DNA of 64,000 nt from Vibrio sp. LaRot3. GTDB taxonomy: Bacteria; Pseudomonadota; Gammaproteobacteria; Enterobacterales; Vibrionaceae. The stretch covers positions 868,001-932,000 of the forward strand of contig NZ_JAPPTI010000001.1 of NCBI RefSeq assembly GCF_027587025.1, written 5' to 3'. Shown here piece after piece: positions 17,850 through 27,247 of the stretch; the stretch's first letter is position 1, and the number at the start of each line of letters is the position of its first letter. A program made the translations under genes and the position numbers. Below the pieces are notes generated by a model. That model was given only the letters and a program-made list of their open reading frames with translations, had not been told where the DNA came from and did no database searches.

Positions 17850-19511
17850 CTAATAGTTCAACTGTTTTGTTGGGTCATCCGCCATGGCTTCAAACATATC
17901 GATTACACGACAGTCTTCGCACATCGCAATGCGGTTAATTGCTGCTTCATCTGCGAAATGAGAGTGACCGCGTAACTTATCTTGCAGCATGTCAATCATA
18001 GACTGCGGCGCAAATGGCTTATGACAACGCACACATTCGGCGGCTTTTTCTTGATGGATAACTTGAGCAGTTTGACGCGCTTCTTTATCCCAGTTCATAC
18101 GTGGAGTAAGCGTTAGAACCTGCTCTGGACAAGCTTTTGCACATAACCCACATTGAACACAATCTTGTTCAACAAACTTAAGTGAAGGTGAAACGCCATC
18201 AGTGTGGAGAGCTCTGGTTGGGCAAACCGCGACACAACTCATACACAACGTACAGTCTTTGCTCTCACACTCGACGTTACCATAAGGTGCGTTAGTCGCA
18301 AGCTCAACGACGTTCTCAACTGGAATACGTGAAATAGCCAGCGCATCTAATGCAGTAAATAGCCGCTGACGCTTATCCCCTTCAAGATCACCTAACGCAA
18401 GGTCAAATGACTCGGTGCAAAGTGTTGGCGGGCCTTCACGCAAAGACTCTAGGTAAAGAATGTCGATACACTCTTTTTGAATACCAAGCTGACCAAGCAG
18501 TTCTTGAGCCGTCGCCACTTCATTGCTAAGTACACGAATAATCGTTGCTGGCATAAAGCGACTTGCAGCGAACAGCACTTGCGTCGCTCCATTCACTAAT
18601 GCCGCAAACCAAGTATCAATACCAATGGATGGCAGTTCTTCAACAACCACTGGAATAACGTTATCTGGCAATGCTTTAAGAGCCATTACGTTGTAATTTT
18701 CATGGCGAGAGCTGCATATCAAAACGATAGGATCAACACCGCCCGCTTTCTCATAGTTAGCTAGCGTGCGTTCAATGAATTTTTGCGTATCTTGAGGCTC
18801 AGGAAGTGCGTAATGAATCGCTTCGGTAGGACAAGCCGATGCACATGTCCCTACGCCTTGGCAAAGGTAAGGGTTGATCTCAATGCGATGACCAATTTTA
18901 TCGTTCCCTTGACTAGAAAGTGCGCCAGCAGGACATGCATCCACACAACGGTCACAGCCTTTCACACCACGAGAACTGTGTGCACATAAGTCGGTATCTA
19001 GACGAAAGAATTTTGGCTTATCGAATGTACCCATTAAGGTTGGGATTTCTTCTAGAGCCTCAGCAAGCTTTGGATAACCACGACCAACAGGGTAATAACC
19101 CGGTACAGGTACTTCTTCTGTCATACAGCTATTGAGACAAAGATCGAGCACAATATCGAAACAGTCATAGTTAATGGCGGCTTTAGCGAGATTGCTCTCA
19201 ACACCATTATTTTCAACAGTGACATTAAATGTGCCTAGAAAGCCGCTAACACTCACTGAGTTAGCAAAATAGAGTTGGCTATGAGTGCCCTGCTCTCCAT
19301 CTGTCGAAAGGAGGGTTAAGCTGTGCATTTCGCTCAATTGTTGCGCAGCACTTTCGATGATAGCTGTAGGGCCGACAATTAATGTATTGCCCCCACTCTC
19401 ATAGCTCACTGTGGGTGGAATAAGGTTTTTAAGCTCTACGGTATTTTCATACGCGTAAAGACGAGCTTTACCGTTATTCGTTGTTGCTTCTTGTAGTAAT
19501 TGTTTAAGCAT
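17850..19511 (-). CDS. Polyferredoxin of the formate dehydrogenase operon
   Basis: The 553-residue cytoplasmic protein carries at least four [4Fe-4S] motifs: CDRCVDACPAG and CQGVGTCASACP in one pair (about 190-240), then CTLCMSCVAVCP and CVQCGLCAKACP in a second pair (about 420-480). Two CxxC pairs near the C-terminus (CVRC, CEDC) look like a metal-binding ribbon. The first about 130 residues lack motifs. It is the first gene after a sigma-54 promoter and is conserved with vibrio formate dehydrogenases. It may deliver electrons or help cofactor maturation. No enzymatic domain is visible. Confidence 0.85.
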   Translation of the reverse strand: MLKQLLQEATTNNGKARLYAYENTVELKNLIPPTVSYESGGNTLIVGPTAIIESAAQQLSEMHSLTLLSTDGEQGTHSQLYFANSVSVSGFLGTFNVTVENNGVESNLAKAAINYDCFDIVLDLCLNSCMTEEVPVPGYYPVGRGYPKLAEALEEIPTLMGTFDKPKFFRLDTDLCAHSSRGVKGCDRCVDACPAGALSSQGNDKIGHRIEINPYLCQGVGTCASACPTEAIHYALPEPQDTQKFIERTLANYEKAGGVDPIVLICSSRHENYNVMALKALPDNVIPVVVEELPSIGIDTWFAALVNGATQVLFAASRFMPATIIRVLSNEVATAQELLGQLGIQKECIDILYLESLREGPPTLCTESFDLALGDLEGDKRQRLFTALDALAISRIPVENVVELATNAPYGNVECESKDCTLCMSCVAVCPTRALHTDGVSPSLKFVEQDCVQCGLCAKACPEQVLTLTPRMNWDKEARQTAQVIHQEKAAECVRCHKPFAPQSMIDMLQDKLRGHSHFADEAAINRIAMCEDCRVIDMFEAMADDPTKQLNY

Positions 19512-19555
19512 TGCTCAGTTCCAGATTTAAACCGGATTATGTTTACACCTGTTAT

Positions 19556-19572
19556 AGCAATTGCTGTACCAA
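19556..19572 (-). promoter_or_regulatory. Predicted sigma-54 promoter of the formate dehydrogenase operon
   Basis: The minus strand reads TTGGTACAGCAATTGCT: GG and GC are separated by exactly 10 bases, close to the consensus TGGCACG-N4-TTGCW. Transcription would begin near 19545, about 35 bases before the polyferredoxin ATG. Confidence 0.78.
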
Positions 19573-19639
19573 CTTTTATTTATATAAAAATCAGTTGTTT
19601 ATCGTAACTCTCTACGTTCTGGACATATAAAAAAGTCGA

Positions 19640-19658
19640 TTGAGACAAATTGTCCCAA
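19640..19658. promoter_or_regulatory. Activator-binding inverted repeat upstream of the formate dehydrogenase promoter
   Basis: TTGAGACAAATTGTCCCAA is an inverted repeat with one mismatch, centred at 19649, 79 bases upstream of the -24 GG. The same repeat occurs upstream of tupA (37028-37046). Its placement is typical for an enhancer of a sigma-54 activator. Confidence 0.72.
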
Positions 19659-19689
19659 CCGACTAATGAGCGAAATAGTCAAAATGTAC

Positions 19690-20277
19690 CTATTTTTCGT
19701 GTGGTATATTTTGTCCCACTTGTTCGTTAAGCGTCGGTTGTTCGATAGCGCTTGGTTCATCAATAGTGGTTGGCTCAACCGAACTTGGTTGCTCTGCTTG
19801 AGGTTCGATGCTGCTGCTCTCATGCTCACTCTGCGCAGTATCTCGAGCTGGTTCTTCGGTCTCTTTTGAGTCAGCTTCTTGCGATTGATTTACCCAATCT
19901 CTTAACTGGCTTGCGATCTCAGATGACAATGATTTCACTTGGCTGTAGTCATGATCATAATCATTTAGTGCATCCACCTGATTAAACTCAGACATGAACA
20001 ACTTACGCATCGCCATTTTCTTTAGATGCTGCTCTGTATCAGACGCAAGTAAAGCGCCTAAACTGGCTTCTGTTTCAGGCGCGTCTTCTAGGTGTGTTGA
20101 ATCAAGATCCTCAACACGAGTATCGTTTGACTGCGCTTTATCTGAGATAAGCTCAGGCTGTTCAACATCAGAGGTTTGCTCTTCAACTTGTTGAGTTTCA
20201 GGGCTGTGCTCCTCTTGTGCCGATTCAGATTGATCTAACTTTCTTTTCGACCAACGAGAGAAAAAATTAGTTGCCAC
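19690..20277 (-). CDS. DUF3306 protein associated with formate dehydrogenase
   Basis: This is a 195-residue acidic, Glu/Ser/Gln-rich protein whose N-terminus FFSRWSKRK is the signature I recognise for DUF3306. Apart from a conserved middle part (about 75-135, with SEFNQVDALNDYDHDY), most of the sequence is of low complexity and probably disordered. It begins at a GTG within the end of the DUF3305 gene. The pair always seems to travel with formate dehydrogenase genes; the biochemical role is unknown. Confidence 0.75.
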   Translation of the reverse strand: MATNFFSRWSKRKLDQSESAQEEHSPETQQVEEQTSDVEQPELISDKAQSNDTRVEDLDSTHLEDAPETEASLGALLASDTEQHLKKMAMRKLFMSEFNQVDALNDYDHDYSQVKSLSSEIASQLRDWVNQSQEADSKETEEPARDTAQSEHESSSIEPQAEQPSSVEPTTIDEPSAIEQPTLNEQVGQNIPHEK

Positions 20278-20728
20278 TCGCTCTACCTGCCCCTTTACGT
20301 TTCTTACGGCGTTGCTCTAACAACTCGCCGTGTCGGCCAATGAAGGCTTCCATCCAAGCTTGCACAGGTAATGGCATATCATTCGACAGTACAAGGTAAT
20401 CGCCATCCATATACTGACTTGCAACACTTTGCGAGGCGGTCAGTGACACGATATTAACCTCGTCGCTGTCTTCTAAATTATCGAGCACAAGGAATAGCTT
20501 AGGCTGCTGAGAGCTTAAATTAAAACGATAGTCGGTACGCTCGTCTCGATGTAATTGAAGTAACCCCAGTTGCGCTGAATGCGCGTCTGGTGAGAGGTTA
20601 AAGCCTTTTAATTGCTTTTGTGTGGTCGTCCAGATTCCAGTGGTTATCTCATGGGCAACAATATCGCATTCGATAGGCCAAAGTTCTTCATTTTTGCTAA
20701 GTGGAATAGCTTGGTTATTATTGGGCAT
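20267..20728 (-). CDS. DUF3305 protein associated with formate dehydrogenase
   Basis: The protein has 153 residues and no signal peptide or membrane span. It starts with a W-P-I-E-C-D-I-V segment and is recognisable as DUF3305, the partner of DUF3306. The C-terminus is strongly basic (EQRRKKRKGAGRASG). It overlaps the DUF3306 gene by 11 bases. It is divergent from fdhD, which is consistent with a job in formate dehydrogenase maturation, but there is no direct evidence of what it does. Confidence 0.75.
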   Translation of the reverse strand: MPNNNQAIPLSKNEELWPIECDIVAHEITTGIWTTTQKQLKGFNLSPDAHSAQLGLLQLHRDERTDYRFNLSSQQPKLFLVLDNLEDSDEVNIVSLTASQSVASQYMDGDYLVLSNDMPLPVQAWMEAFIGRHGELLEQRRKKRKGAGRASGN

Positions 20729-20988
20729 GGTACACCTACTTTTTCGTTATACTGACGTTGTAAGCAATAACTGTTCCTACTGTTGAGTTCAGTTTGCTTT
20801 GTTGCGGATTAGGTATATGAAAATGTAATGTTCATTTGGTCATGGGAATATCAACTCGTGACGGCTTGTTGCTAAACTATGATCAATACCAAAATCAGGA
20901 ACGCTAATTGCTTAATGCTTGTTTCAATTGTAAAACACCTCACTTGTGTTGAACGTGTAGAGCCAATAACAAACTAATAGGAATACTC
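20729..20988. other. Divergent promoter region between the DUF3305 gene and fdhD
   Basis: This 260-base region must contain promoters for both directions. A weak sigma-54-like match on the minus strand (AGGAACAGTTATTGCTT, 20762-20778) has the right GG-N10-GC spacing, but the -24 element is poor and I see no copy of the TTGAGACAA repeat near it. Confidence 0.35.
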
Positions 20989-21813
20989 GTGGTTAAAGCC
21001 AATATTATTAAAACCAGTGAAAACCCACTACAGACCATTGAAGTTCAAGTATTCGATGAGTACGGGGAGAAGCTGACGAAGCAAATCGCTTGCGAGCGCC
21101 CTCTTACGGTGATGCTGAACTGGAAAGAAGTCGTGACTCTAATGACGCTAGGATCGCGACCAGAATCGTTAGTACTTGGCTATCTAAAGAATCAAAGTTT
21201 TTTATCTGATCCTGCTGCGCTCGAATCTGTCATTATCGATTGGCAAACCCACACTGCAGCGGTCATTACCAAAGAAAACACCGAGCATATTGAAGGTGCA
21301 TTGAAGAAAAAGACCGTCACTTCTGGCTGTGGCCAAGGCACTATGTATGGCAACGTGATGAAGCAACTTGAGAACTATCAAGTGCCACAAACACCGCTTA
21401 AACAGTCTCAAATCTATTCAGCGTTAGAAGCATTAACTCACTTTAATGACACTTACAAAAAAGCGGGCGCTGTTCATGGCTGTGCGATTTGTAAAGATGA
21501 CCAAGTGCTTTCGTTTGTTGAAGATGTAGGCCGTCATAACGCGGTGGATACTCTAGCTGGCGAAATGTGGCTTAACGAAGAATCTGGCGACGATAAAATT
21601 TTCTATACCACGGGCCGATTAACTTCTGAAATGGTGATAAAAGTGGCACAAATGGGAATTCCAGTGTTGCTTTCCCGTTCTGGCGTGACACAAATGGGAT
21701 TAGATTTAGCAAAAAAATTCGGCATCACGACCATCGCGCGTGCCAAGGGCCTTCGCTTCCAAGTGTTTACTGGTGCTGAAAAAATTAAGTTTGACGTTAA
21801 AGGCCAACAGTAA
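20989..21813 (+). CDS. fdhD: Formate dehydrogenase accessory sulfurtransferase FdhD
   Basis: FdhD moves sulfur from IscS to the Mo/W-bisPGD cofactor before it enters formate dehydrogenase. The 274-residue product has the FdhD fold landmarks: ERPLTVMLN (about 36-44), TSGCGQGT (111-118), HGCAICKD (163-170) and EDVGRHNAVD. The catalytic loop has C114, but the second cysteine of the E. coli C121-x-x-C124 pair is replaced by glycine (G117). Start is a GTG at 20989 with a weak ribosome site. It is transcribed away from the formate dehydrogenase operon and ends at a hairpin. Confidence 0.92.
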   Translation: MVKANIIKTSENPLQTIEVQVFDEYGEKLTKQIACERPLTVMLNWKEVVTLMTLGSRPESLVLGYLKNQSFLSDPAALESVIIDWQTHTAAVITKENTEHIEGALKKKTVTSGCGQGTMYGNVMKQLENYQVPQTPLKQSQIYSALEALTHFNDTYKKAGAVHGCAICKDDQVLSFVEDVGRHNAVDTLAGEMWLNEESGDDKIFYTTGRLTSEMVIKVAQMGIPVLLSRSGVTQMGLDLAKKFGITTIARAKGLRFQVFTGAEKIKFDVKGQQ

Positions 21814-21821
21814 ATCTCTGC

Positions 21822-21848
21822 AAAGCCCTAATTTATTTAGGGCTTTAT
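21822..21848 (+). terminator. Terminator-like hairpin after fdhD
   Basis: AAAGCCCTAA-TTTAT-TTAGGGCTTT. The T-tract is short. Confidence 0.6.
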
Positions 21849-21975
21849 AATCGTTTCTCATTGTTGCAAAACCCTCCTCTAATGCTATTAGTTTAATATC
21901 CGCATCACAAAATTTAGTTATTGAAATAATAAAGCGGTTAATAACACCAACGTCATCAGCTAGAGGAATGTGCTC

Positions 21976-23859
21976 ATGGTCGAGTCATTGAAACCGTCTA
22001 GAGCCTTACAAGGGCTCAGTATCCGCGCCAAACTGCTTTCGATTAATGCCGTTTTGATTATTGGCGTAATCTTTTATGGCATATTTGAACAAGTCAGCTT
22101 AGATAATCTCCACCGGCTAGAAGTCGCTTCCGTCGAAAACATGGCCTCCGAAGTTGATTTGCTCACCTTACGCAGACATGAAAAAGACTTCCTTGCCCGT
22201 CACGATACTAAGTACCACGACAAGTTTAATGTTACCTACGACAAACTCCTCGCTCGTCTAGCAGGACTGAATGCCACCATTGAAGAAAACGGTTTGCCTC
22301 TCGATGGCCGAATGAGTGTTATCTCCTCTACCTTGCAGCAATACCATGAAAAATTTGAGCAGATGGTCAAGCAAGTTGAGTATATCGATTCCAAACAAAG
22401 TGGCGTTTCACTGATCAATAAACTTTCTTATGCTCGAGAGCAGCTTAAACAACGTATCATCGGGATGAATGACCTAAGTGCTAAAGTCGCCCTGTCCGAG
22501 TTGTTAGAGAAAGACTTCCAATACATCGCTTATACTTCTGAGCAAAACGAGCTTACATTCTCTCAAGCGTTGCAAGCCTTCCAACAACAGTATGGTTACG
22601 CTGCACCTATCGCCTTTAGAGAGTATCAAGATGCGGTGGTGTCATTGTTTGAAGCAAACATAGTGCTCGGTTTGACTCCGAATCAAGGCCTTAGAGGTGA
22701 ACTACGTGCAACCGTTCATAAAACCGAGGAAGAGATCCTACTACTACAAGGGGAACTTGAAACGGCCATTATCGCGGCATCGGATAGCGTAAAAAACCAA
22801 CTTCACCTATTTGGAGCGCTGCTTGCCATTATTGTCTCCGGTTTGTTGATGATCATTGGTAAAAGTGTGATTCGCCGTATTCAAGACATCAACTCCATGA
22901 TGCGCGATATTGCTAGCGGTACTGGGGATTTAACGGCACGTATGAATGCCACTGGCAATGATGAGCTTGCCCAGCTCGCCAACTCTTTCGATACTTTTAT
23001 GGGCAAGCTGCATGGCCTGATTAAAGACGTGGCGAATGTTAAGAATGTTTTAACTGAGAGCTCATGCAGTTCAGAGCAAGCCGCTTCGAAAAGCATGAAC
23101 AATGCCGAACAGCAAAAGATTGAATCTGAATCGGTCGCCACAGCGGTGAATCAGCTAGTGCAAACCAGCAATGAAATCACGTCTAATATTGAACATGCCG
23201 CAAGCAATGCGTCACGAATGAAAGAAGAATCGCACAAGGCGCTTGATATCACCCATACCGCAAGTTCCAGCATGCAAAACCTCGCGGATGACATTGCCAA
23301 TTCACAAACCCTTATTGAACAGCTTGAAGAACAAAGCCGCGAAATCAACTCGGTTATCTCCACCATTCAAGGTATCGCAGAGCAAACTAACCTACTTGCG
23401 CTAAATGCCGCGATTGAAGCCGCGCGAGCAGGCGAATACGGACGAGGCTTTGCGGTGGTGGCTGATGAAGTACGCGATTTATCGATGAAAACGGATAACT
23501 CGACTCGTCAGATTGAAACCACAATCAGTAATTTGACTGACCGAATTCATAAGACGGTTAGCCTCATGGCAGAGAGCCAAGTGCAAGCGGAAGCGACCAA
23601 AGAAGATACTCAACAGGTGGTTGCTGCAATTGGCAGTGTTAATCAACAAATTGAAGACCTGTTTAACATGAATGCCCAGATTGCGACGGCTTCGGAACAG
23701 CAATCCATGGTTTCTAACGAGATAGACCGCAATATCACCCAAATTGCCGAACTGGCGAATGATACGCACCGCGAAGTGACGGGCTCTGTGAAATGCAGCG
23801 AACAGGTCAGCCAAGTTAGCCTTAAACTGGATGCGATAGTCGCTCAATTTAGGTACTAA
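21976..23859 (+). CDS. Methyl-accepting chemotaxis protein with HBM-type sensor
   Basis: This is a 627-residue transmembrane chemoreceptor. TM1 is about residues 18-40, the helical periplasmic domain about 41-275, TM2 about 277-298, then HAMP (with TGDLTARM) and the cytoplasmic signalling domain, whose hairpin tip reads [19 protein letters not shown]. The periplasmic segment [13 protein letters not shown] is like the helical bimodular (HBM) domains of McpS-type receptors for organic acids, so a small carboxylate is a fair guess. There is no C-terminal CheR-binding pentapeptide. ATG 21976 is preferred: TAGAGGA sits 8 bases upstream. Confidence 0.88.
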   Translation: MVESLKPSRALQGLSIRAKLLSINAVLIIGVIFYGIFEQVSLDNLHRLEVASVENMASEVDLLTLRRHEKDFLARHDTKYHDKFNVTYDKLLARLAGLNATIEENGLPLDGRMSVISSTLQQYHEKFEQMVKQVEYIDSKQSGVSLINKLSYAREQLKQRIIGMNDLSAKVALSELLEKDFQYIAYTSEQNELTFSQALQAFQQQYGYAAPIAFREYQDAVVSLFEANIVLGLTPNQGLRGELRATVHKTEEEILLLQGELETAIIAASDSVKNQLHLFGALLAIIVSGLLMIIGKSVIRRIQDINSMMRDIASGTGDLTARMNATGNDELAQLANSFDTFMGKLHGLIKDVANVKNVLTESSCSSEQAASKSMNNAEQQKIESESVATAVNQLVQTSNEITSNIEHAASNASRMKEESHKALDITHTASSSMQNLADDIANSQTLIEQLEEQSREINSVISTIQGIAEQTNLLALNAAIEAARAGEYGRGFAVVADEVRDLSMKTDNSTRQIETTISNLTDRIHKTVSLMAESQVQAEATKEDTQQVVAAIGSVNQQIEDLFNMNAQIATASEQQSMVSNEIDRNITQIAELANDTHREVTGSVKCSEQVSQVSLKLDAIVAQFRY

Positions 23860-24169
23860 ATCTCTAAGCTTAGAAATGTTTGCTAGCGGGAGGTATTTGC
23901 TCCCGCTTTCTTAACCTTTATTAGATGCTTTCTTTAATCAACCCAGCGGGAAGCTCTATCTTATTATTGCCCCCCTACACTATTTGTAAACTGAATGTGA
24001 TAATTATCATGCAACGCTATACCATTGATTTACTTAAATTGGTATAAAGGACGATGTCACATAAAAGATTCGCGGTTTAGTGTTTTTACCGTAAATGGTC
24101 TCTTACATAGCGTAAAAGTACTGCTTTCAATAACCCGTGACCTCTATGACCATTATCAGGGGGCTTTCT
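23860..24169. other. Intergenic region between chemoreceptor and GGDEF-EAL genes
   Basis: It contains a terminator-like hairpin just after the chemoreceptor gene (AGCGGGAG-GTATTTG-CTCCCGCT, 23885-23907) and, at 23998-24009, a perfect 12-base palindrome TGATAATTATCA. The remainder must hold the promoter of the downstream gene, with no motif I would defend. Confidence 0.5.
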
Positions 24170-26212
24170 ATGCTCAGTAGTCAAAAGATAAATTCACTCG
24201 CCGTTCGACAAGCTAAAACCGTCTTCTTCGTCTCCGTCACCTTAGGTCTATGTTTTAGCTTCTATCAAATATTGATGGGGATACATCAGGAGCAGCAAGG
24301 TTTAGAGCAGCGCTATCGTTTTGAGTTATTGCAAGGCTACTCGAACGCGAGCCTTGCGGCCTATCATTTAAACGCGGAGCTTGCCGAACAAGTAGCCCAT
24401 AGTCTAATGATGGATAAGACTCTCAGTAAAGTGACGATCATTGACGACTTTGGTGATGTTCTGGCTGAGCGAAATCGCCCAGCAAGTAAAAGTAATGTTT
24501 TTTCTTACCATTTGTCCCAATACCTCACCTCTGAAGACGCAAACTATTCAACGCCTTTACATCAACCCAATTCCAATACGGTTGTAGGTACACTAACGGT
24601 GACTGTTGATGGCGAAGAAGTCGCAAAACAATTTATCGCTAAATCCAGCAAACTTTTGCTGTTTGATCTGCTTAGAAACGTGCTTCTTACATCGATATTA
24701 TTGATTTTCTTTTACTTCAAATTATCTAAACCACTGGTTTTATTAATCAATTGGGTTGGCTCACTAAAAAAAGGCTCAGATGTATTACCACCTAGCCATT
24801 TTGAAGATAACGAACTGGGTAAACTGACTAACACGTTTCATACGGTTTGGAAAGAACGCGAACAAGCCGAGCTACAACTAAATCAATTGGCGTATTACGA
24901 CGAGCTGACAGGGTTAGCCAATCGCAGCTTGCTCCTTGAAAAACTTGAATTTGCTATTTCAGACGCGACCAATTTAAACCATACCGGCGCGCTTATTTAT
25001 GTCGACTTAGATCGTTTTAAAACCATTAATGATTCACTTGGGCATACTGTGGGTGACAACCTTGTTAAGGCCATTGCGCAGCGAATGTCTGACAATATCA
25101 ATGAAGATGTGACTGCAGCACGTGTCGGTGGTGATGAGTTTGCCATCCTGCTACCCAAGGCAAACTTTGAAGAGGTGAATCGCCATGCTCAAGCCCTACT
25201 CGCGCTTAATCATGAGCCGTACAATGTCGATGGCCATATACTTTATTGCACCGTGAGCCTAGGTATAGCGCTATTCCCAAATGCAGACTCAACCAGCATC
25301 GATTTGTTAAGACAAGCCGATACCGCGTTATATAAAGCCAAAGCGAATGGGCGAAACCAATCAATGCTCTATCAAGCTGAGATGCAAGCGCAAGTAGCCT
25401 CTTTTCTTGAGATCGAAAAAGGGCTGCATGAAGCGCTGGATAGTCAGCAATTAGAGCTGTTTTATCAGCCTCAAGTGAATGATAAGCACGAAATCATTGG
25501 GGTCGAAGCGCTTATTCGCTGGAATCACCCAGAGAAAGGTTTGCTGCCACCCGGTGTGTTCATGCCCGTTGCCGAAGAGACTGGGCAAATCATTAACATT
25601 GGTAAGTGGATCATCAACCAAGCGTTTAACCAATTCGCCCAATGGCAGCGCGACGACCTATTACCTCACTCATTTAAACGACTGGCGATTAACATCAGCC
25701 CTTTGCAGTTTGCTCAGCACTCTTTTGTATCTGATATTGTCCAAGCTCTGAATCGCGCCAATATCAGTGGTGAGAACATTGAGCTGGAAATTACCGAAAA
25801 CTTGCTGCTTGAGAATGTTGAAGGTGCTATTGATAAGATGAGAGAGCTCAAACAGCATGGTCTTAAGATTTCGATCGATGACTTTGGAACAGGCTATTCG
25901 TCACTTCGATACTTAAAACACTTATCTGCCGATGTATTGAAAATCGACCGTTCCTTTGTCACTCAATTGCACTTGGATGAAAACGATCAAGCGATTGTCG
26001 ATACGATCATTCTTACCGCTAGAAAGCTTAATCTTGAGGTGATTGCCGAAGGCGTTGAAGACAACGATGAGTTGGCGACGTTAAAACAACTCGGTTGTGA
26101 CCAGTTCCAAGGCTACTTGTTTGATAAGCCCTTACCTGAAGCGCTCCTGATTAAGCGCTTCAAACACTACTGTTATGACGTGAAAGAACAACAAGTCGAA
26201 TTAGAACATTAA
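24170..26212 (+). CDS. Dual GGDEF-EAL c-di-GMP enzyme, membrane bound
   Basis: The 680-residue product has TM1 at about 16-36, a periplasmic sensor of about 120 residues, TM2 at about 155-175, a HAMP-like linker, a GGDEF domain (about 240-400) and an EAL domain (about 415-670). Both active sites look complete: ARVGGDEF in the first; EALIRW, DDFGTGYSS and EVIAEGVE in the second. It could both make and degrade c-di-GMP. The inhibitory RxxD site is missing. Start ATG 24170 has CAGGGGG 6 bases upstream; a GTG 33 bases earlier is possible but poorer. Its stop lies one base from the stop of the convergent gene. Confidence 0.88.
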   Translation: MLSSQKINSLAVRQAKTVFFVSVTLGLCFSFYQILMGIHQEQQGLEQRYRFELLQGYSNASLAAYHLNAELAEQVAHSLMMDKTLSKVTIIDDFGDVLAERNRPASKSNVFSYHLSQYLTSEDANYSTPLHQPNSNTVVGTLTVTVDGEEVAKQFIAKSSKLLLFDLLRNVLLTSILLIFFYFKLSKPLVLLINWVGSLKKGSDVLPPSHFEDNELGKLTNTFHTVWKEREQAELQLNQLAYYDELTGLANRSLLLEKLEFAISDATNLNHTGALIYVDLDRFKTINDSLGHTVGDNLVKAIAQRMSDNINEDVTAARVGGDEFAILLPKANFEEVNRHAQALLALNHEPYNVDGHILYCTVSLGIALFPNADSTSIDLLRQADTALYKAKANGRNQSMLYQAEMQAQVASFLEIEKGLHEALDSQQLELFYQPQVNDKHEIIGVEALIRWNHPEKGLLPPGVFMPVAEETGQIINIGKWIINQAFNQFAQWQRDDLLPHSFKRLAINISPLQFAQHSFVSDIVQALNRANISGENIELEITENLLLENVEGAIDKMRELKQHGLKISIDDFGTGYSSLRYLKHLSADVLKIDRSFVTQLHLDENDQAIVDTIILTARKLNLEVIAEGVEDNDELATLKQLGCDQFQGYLFDKPLPEALLIKRFKHYCYDVKEQQVELEH

Positions 26213-26213
26213 G

Positions 26214-27011
26214 CTAGCGTTGTTGACGGTAGTTTTTCATTACAGCGCTGTCAGGTTGATAATCGTCGATCAGTTGTTGTAGTAACCCTTGGTTTTTCAA
26301 TTTGTTTAAACTGGCACTCAGTGCATCAACCACTTCTTTCGGTGTGTTGTGTCCTGTTACTAACCACAATTGTTGACACAATTTGTCCACCTTAGCGACT
26401 TCCACGAACTCACTTGGGTTGTAGCCATATTGCTCCATGCGGTAAGGGAAGCTTGCAGTGACCATGGGTGCGAAATCCACGCGATCCATTTTGAGCAGTT
26501 TTATCGCTTCTTTGCCCTGATTAACGGGAATAATGTGGTGGAAATCTTCGCTTGTTATGAGCTCTTCAAACGAGCTCGCGATTTGCGCTGCAAAACGATA
26601 TTGCGATAACTCACTTAAACTCGTTGCTGCAACCTGCGGACCTTCTGCTTTACGATAAACAGCGACCTCATATGGTGAAACCTCACCAATCCATTGGTAC
26701 AAGGCTTCGCGTTCTGGCGTTCGAGAGATAGAGAACAAGAGTACATTTTCAAGTTGTTGGGTGTTTTTAATCGCGCGCTTCCAAGGTGCAAAACGTAACG
26801 AATTGACCTCCATTGGATAGGTTTTCGCCGCATCATCAATCACCGCTTGTACAAACTTAATGGTATAACCATCTGCTTGCCCATCAACTCTCACCTGTAA
26901 AGGTGGGAACTCTTGCGTGTAAAGATCCAACTTAATCGGCGCTGCCATACAGGTCGCGGATGCAAGTAAGCTAGAAATCAATAATGTGAGCTGTTTTCTT
27001 TTTTTATTCAT
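26214..27011 (-). CDS. Periplasmic solute-binding protein (SBP_bac_3 type)
   Basis: This is a 265-residue protein with a signal peptide (ends CMAA). Its fold resembles amino-acid-type binding proteins of family 3: an opening YTQEFPPLQV, then DGYTIKFVQAVI and a late LQQLIDDY. No transporter genes are adjacent, and vibrios hold many such orphan proteins. Some modulate sensor proteins rather than transport. Its position tail-to-tail with a GGDEF-EAL gene is not evidence of a shared pathway. The ligand is unknown. Confidence 0.78.
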   Translation of the reverse strand: MNKKRKQLTLLISSLLASATCMAAPIKLDLYTQEFPPLQVRVDGQADGYTIKFVQAVIDDAAKTYPMEVNSLRFAPWKRAIKNTQQLENVLLFSISRTPEREALYQWIGEVSPYEVAVYRKAEGPQVAATSLSELSQYRFAAQIASSFEELITSEDFHHIIPVNQGKEAIKLLKMDRVDFAPMVTASFPYRMEQYGYNPSEFVEVAKVDKLCQQLWLVTGHNTPKEVVDALSASLNKLKNQGLLQQLIDDYQPDSAVMKNYRQQR

Positions 27012-27196
27012 GCAAATAGCGCTTTTTAACTGTGTCTATTTCGTCTTTGTCCGCAATGATGTCACTAAGTTTACATCGTTGGCTATATTAGTATTTGTTG
27101 CTGTGAGCCCGTTAGCACTTTCGTGGCTTTTAGTTCACTAATGACAAACTTAAGTACCGATAAATATTACGTTATTTAGGTAAATGGCGGATATAA

Positions 27197-27221
27197 AAAA
27201 TCCCCTCATGGAGGGGATTTT
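27197..27221 (-). terminator. Terminator of ybiT
   Basis: AAAATCCCCTC-ATG-GAGGGGATTTT, about 27 bases past the minus-strand ybiT stop, with a T-run when read on the minus strand. Confidence 0.85.
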
Positions 27222-27247
27222 CAACATTATCTGACGTCAGTCAGCGA

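Noticed and set aside
20762..20778. Sigma-54-like promoter on the minus strand before the DUF3305 gene
   Set aside because: GG-N10-GC spacing is present but the -24 element (AGGAAC) is poor and no activator repeat is found about 80 bases upstream; kept only as a remark.
23998..24009. TGATAATTATCA as a Fur box
   Set aside because: Only 12 bases match half of the usual 19-base pattern, in an AT-rich spacer and with no iron-related gene nearby.
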